Source: Marinobacter sp. ATCH36 | GTDB taxonomy: Bacteria; Pseudomonadota; Gammaproteobacteria; Pseudomonadales; Oleiphilaceae | Reading direction: 5' to 3' | DNA: 64,000 nt | Assembly: GCF_023555055.1 (NCBI RefSeq) | Contig: NZ_JAMJPL010000004.1 | Span: forward strand, 124,001 to 188,000 | In this document: in pieces, positions 62,361 to 64,000 of the stretch | How the letters are laid out: the number at the start of each line of letters is the position of its first letter | Numbering within the stretch: position 1 is the stretch's first letter | Notes under the pieces: model-generated | Seen by the model: the letters and a program-made list of their open reading frames with translations, nothing else | What the model was told of the DNA's origin: nothing | The model's database searches: none | Translations under genes and position numbers: made by a program

Positions 62361-63749
62361 CTAATCCGACCTGCCGGGTTCGGCTTCCTCATTACGGGGC
62401 GCGAGGGCATCCAGTCGCTCACCCTTGCTGATCATGAACCACGCCAGCAGTATGGCCGGTATACCCATCAGGCCCGCCACGAGGAAAAACTCCCCATATC
62501 CGAAACCGGCCACTACGATTCCGGAGAAGCCGCCGATAAACTTGCCGGGCAGTGTCATCAGCGAGCTGAACAGCGCGTACTGGGTTGCGGTGAAAGCAGC
62601 GCTGGTCATGCTGGACAGCCAGGCGATCAGTGCGACGTTGGCGATGCCGCCGCTGAGATTGTCCGCACTGACCACCAGCGCCAGAGTGGCGATGTTTGGC
62701 GGGTATTGAGCCAGCACCACAAATAACAGATTGGTGGCCGCTGTCATGATGGCGCCGGTAAGCAGTATCTTGCGAACGCCATAACGCACCACCATGACAC
62801 CGCCCACCAGGGAGCCCGCGATAGTCATGAAGAACCCGAAAATCTTGGTCACATCCGCTACCTGGGTCTTGGAGAAGCCCATAAAGTCGAGATAGAAAGG
62901 ATTGGCCATCACGCCCATGGCAATGTCGGAGATGCGGTACACCGCCACCATCACCAGTATCAGAATCGCCAGTTCCTTGTAGCGCCGGAAAAAATCCAGG
63001 AAGGGTCCGGCAACCGCGGCATAGAACCAGCCGATAAATCGGGCCAGGCGAGGATTCAGGTGGGTGCGCTTGCTGGCTTCGTGCTCGATCTTGTCAGCGA
63101 TATCCTGTGCAGCAGCGAAGTGATTGACCGCGGGTTCCCGCACAATCAGGACAGTGACCATGCCCACCCCGACGAGCAGCGCCATCACTTCGTAAGATAC
63201 CTGCCAGGACCAGAATTCCGCCAGGTACAGGGCACCCGCCCCGGCCACCAGCAACGCCAACCGATAACCAAATATATAAGTCGCCGCCAAGGCCGCCTGC
63301 AGTCGCTCCTCAGCAATTTCAATCCGGTAGGCATCGATGGCCACGTCCTGGGTAGCGGAGGAAAACGCCACCAGCAATCCGCAGAGCGCCATCATCTCCG
63401 GTGCGTCGGTCGCATCCACATGGGCCATCAGGTAAAGCCCGGTGGCAATACCCGCCTGAGCCAGCAGTATCCAGCTACGGCGCTTGCCCAGCAGCTTGTC
63501 GAGCAGTGGCAGTTTCAGCCGGTCAACAATCGGAGCCCAGAACACCTTGATGGAATAGGTAATCCCCAACCAGCTGAAAAATCCGATCGTCGCCGTTTCC
63601 ACCCCCACATCTGCCAACCGCGCGTTCAGGGTGGAAAACACCAACAGAAAAGGCAACCCGGCCGAAAACCCCAGGAACAGCAGGGCAATCACCTGCCAGC
63701 GGGTGTAGGTGTAGAGGGCATCCCTGATCAGGGCACTGCGATGACCCAT
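62361..63749 (-). CDS. AmpG-type MFS transporter (muropeptide permease-like)
   Basis: This 462-residue protein has about 12 to 14 membrane helices. The sequence resembles AmpG: FSAGLPFLLVFSTLNARLADVG, KVFWAPIVDRLKLP, the SATQDVAIDAYRIE block, and DNLSGGIANVALIAWLSSM. AmpG brings anhydro-muropeptides from periplasm to cytoplasm for cell-wall recycling. It lies between two long hairpins. Confidence 0.9.
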   Translation of the reverse strand: MGHRSALIRDALYTYTRWQVIALLFLGFSAGLPFLLVFSTLNARLADVGVETATIGFFSWLGITYSIKVFWAPIVDRLKLPLLDKLLGKRRSWILLAQAGIATGLYLMAHVDATDAPEMMALCGLLVAFSSATQDVAIDAYRIEIAEERLQAALAATYIFGYRLALLVAGAGALYLAEFWSWQVSYEVMALLVGVGMVTVLIVREPAVNHFAAAQDIADKIEHEASKRTHLNPRLARFIGWFYAAVAGPFLDFFRRYKELAILILVMVAVYRISDIAMGVMANPFYLDFMGFSKTQVADVTKIFGFFMTIAGSLVGGVMVVRYGVRKILLTGAIMTAATNLLFVVLAQYPPNIATLALVVSADNLSGGIANVALIAWLSSMTSAAFTATQYALFSSLMTLPGKFIGGFSGIVVAGFGYGEFFLVAGLMGIPAILLAWFMISKGERLDALAPRNEEAEPGRSD

Positions 63750-63778
63750 GCGGATAATCCTGCCTCCCTTTGGGCAAC

Positions 63779-63835
63779 GGGGTCAGACCCCTGTGGGTAA
63801 GTCGTCTTTTGACTTATCCACAGGGGTCTGACCCC
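63779..63835. repeat. Long hairpin with GGGGTCAGACCCC, type H
   Basis: Two 25-base arms (63779-63803 and 63811-63835) pair around a 7-base loop; the one mismatch is a G-T wobble. The outer part GGGGTCAGACCCC is a repeat I recall as common in proteobacterial intergenic hairpins. The right arm includes TTATCCACA, a DnaA box sequence. It lies 7 bases after the end of yajQ and could end its transcript. Confidence 0.85.
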
Positions 63836-63842
63836 AATACAT

Positions 63843-64000
63843 TCAGTCGCGGAAATTGTTGTATTGCAGGGGCACGTCCAGCTCGGACTCTTTCAGCAGC
63901 GCAATGGCGGTTTGCAGATCGTCGCGTTTTTTGCCTTTTACTCGCACCTTGTCACCCTCGATGCTGGTCTGGACTTTCAGTTTGGCGTCTTTGATCATTT
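63843..64000 (-). CDS. yajQ: YajQ family nucleotide-binding protein, C-terminus only
   Basis: Only the last 51 codons lie in the window. They end [15 protein letters not shown], matching the conserved C-terminus of YajQ (FKNFRD-like). YajQ proteins bind nucleotides, and some bind c-di-GMP. The gene continues beyond the right edge. Confidence 0.88.
   Translation of the reverse strand, partial: MIKDAKLKVQTSIEGDKVRVKGKKRDDLQTAIALLKESELDVPLQYNNFRD

Noticed and set aside
63811..63835. DnaA-box-like sequence as a sign of a replication origin
   Set aside because: Only one hairpin, no box cluster, no AT-rich unwinding region and no dnaA, gidA or parAB genes nearby.

Overview
The window looks like a chromosomal segment of a motile marine gammaproteobacterium, most probably Marinobacter. 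This rests on gene content and order: Pseudomonas-type fleQ-fleSR and fliEFGHIJ/fliKLMNOPQR clusters, hptB-hsbR-hsbA-like genes, lexA-sulA, tamAB and gspN-C-D. It was judged by reading proteins, not by database search. No prophage, insertion sequence, CRISPR array or rRNA operon was seen. The yajQ gene is cut by the right edge.

Layout. (1) 43-25762, mostly minus strand: flhA, then a plus-strand trio (upp, uraA, a methyltransferase), then flhB-fliR-Q-P-O-N-M-L, fliK, a phosphorelay/anti-sigma module (Hpt, HsbR-like, HsbA-like), fliJ-I-H-G-F-E, fleR-fleS and fleQ. Sigma-54 -24/-12 elements with exact GG-N10-GC spacing precede flhA, fliL, fliK, fliE and fleS. fleQ has a sigma-70-type promoter. 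This fits the FleQ -> FleSR cascade. (2) 25773-29818: a FliT-like protein, a DUF1329 protein, two small conserved proteins, sulA and lexA with a perfect LexA box. (3) 29945-38088: an amidoligase/glutamine-amidotransferase pair, a SIMPL protein, and tamA-tamB. (4) 38526-44377: a voltage-sensor-like membrane protein, an amidase, initiator tRNA-fMet, a FadI-type thiolase divergent from a two-domain FabG-like reductase, and a tRNA Val-Asp-Val operon. (5) 44787-54328: a lipoprotein, a coiled-coil membrane protein, purE-purK, sodB, a GGDEF/EAL protein, and LemA with an M48 protease. (6) 54350-64000: gspN-C-D, groES-groEL with a heat-shock-type promoter, fxsA, fabG, an alkyltransferase-like protein, an AmpG-type transporter and the end of yajQ.

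The most unusual structure is a set of long intergenic inverted repeats. Five (5.2, 5.4, 6.7, 38.4 and 47.5 kb) share a conserved core of about 50-60 bases. In each copy the core is enclosed by a 26-29 base stem whose sequence is specific to that copy, yet the two arms match each other almost perfectly. Three further hairpins (61.7, 62.3 and 63.8 kb) have the same architecture with different cores or loops. Two of the family copies lie inside apparent operons (fliR-flhB and purE-purK).
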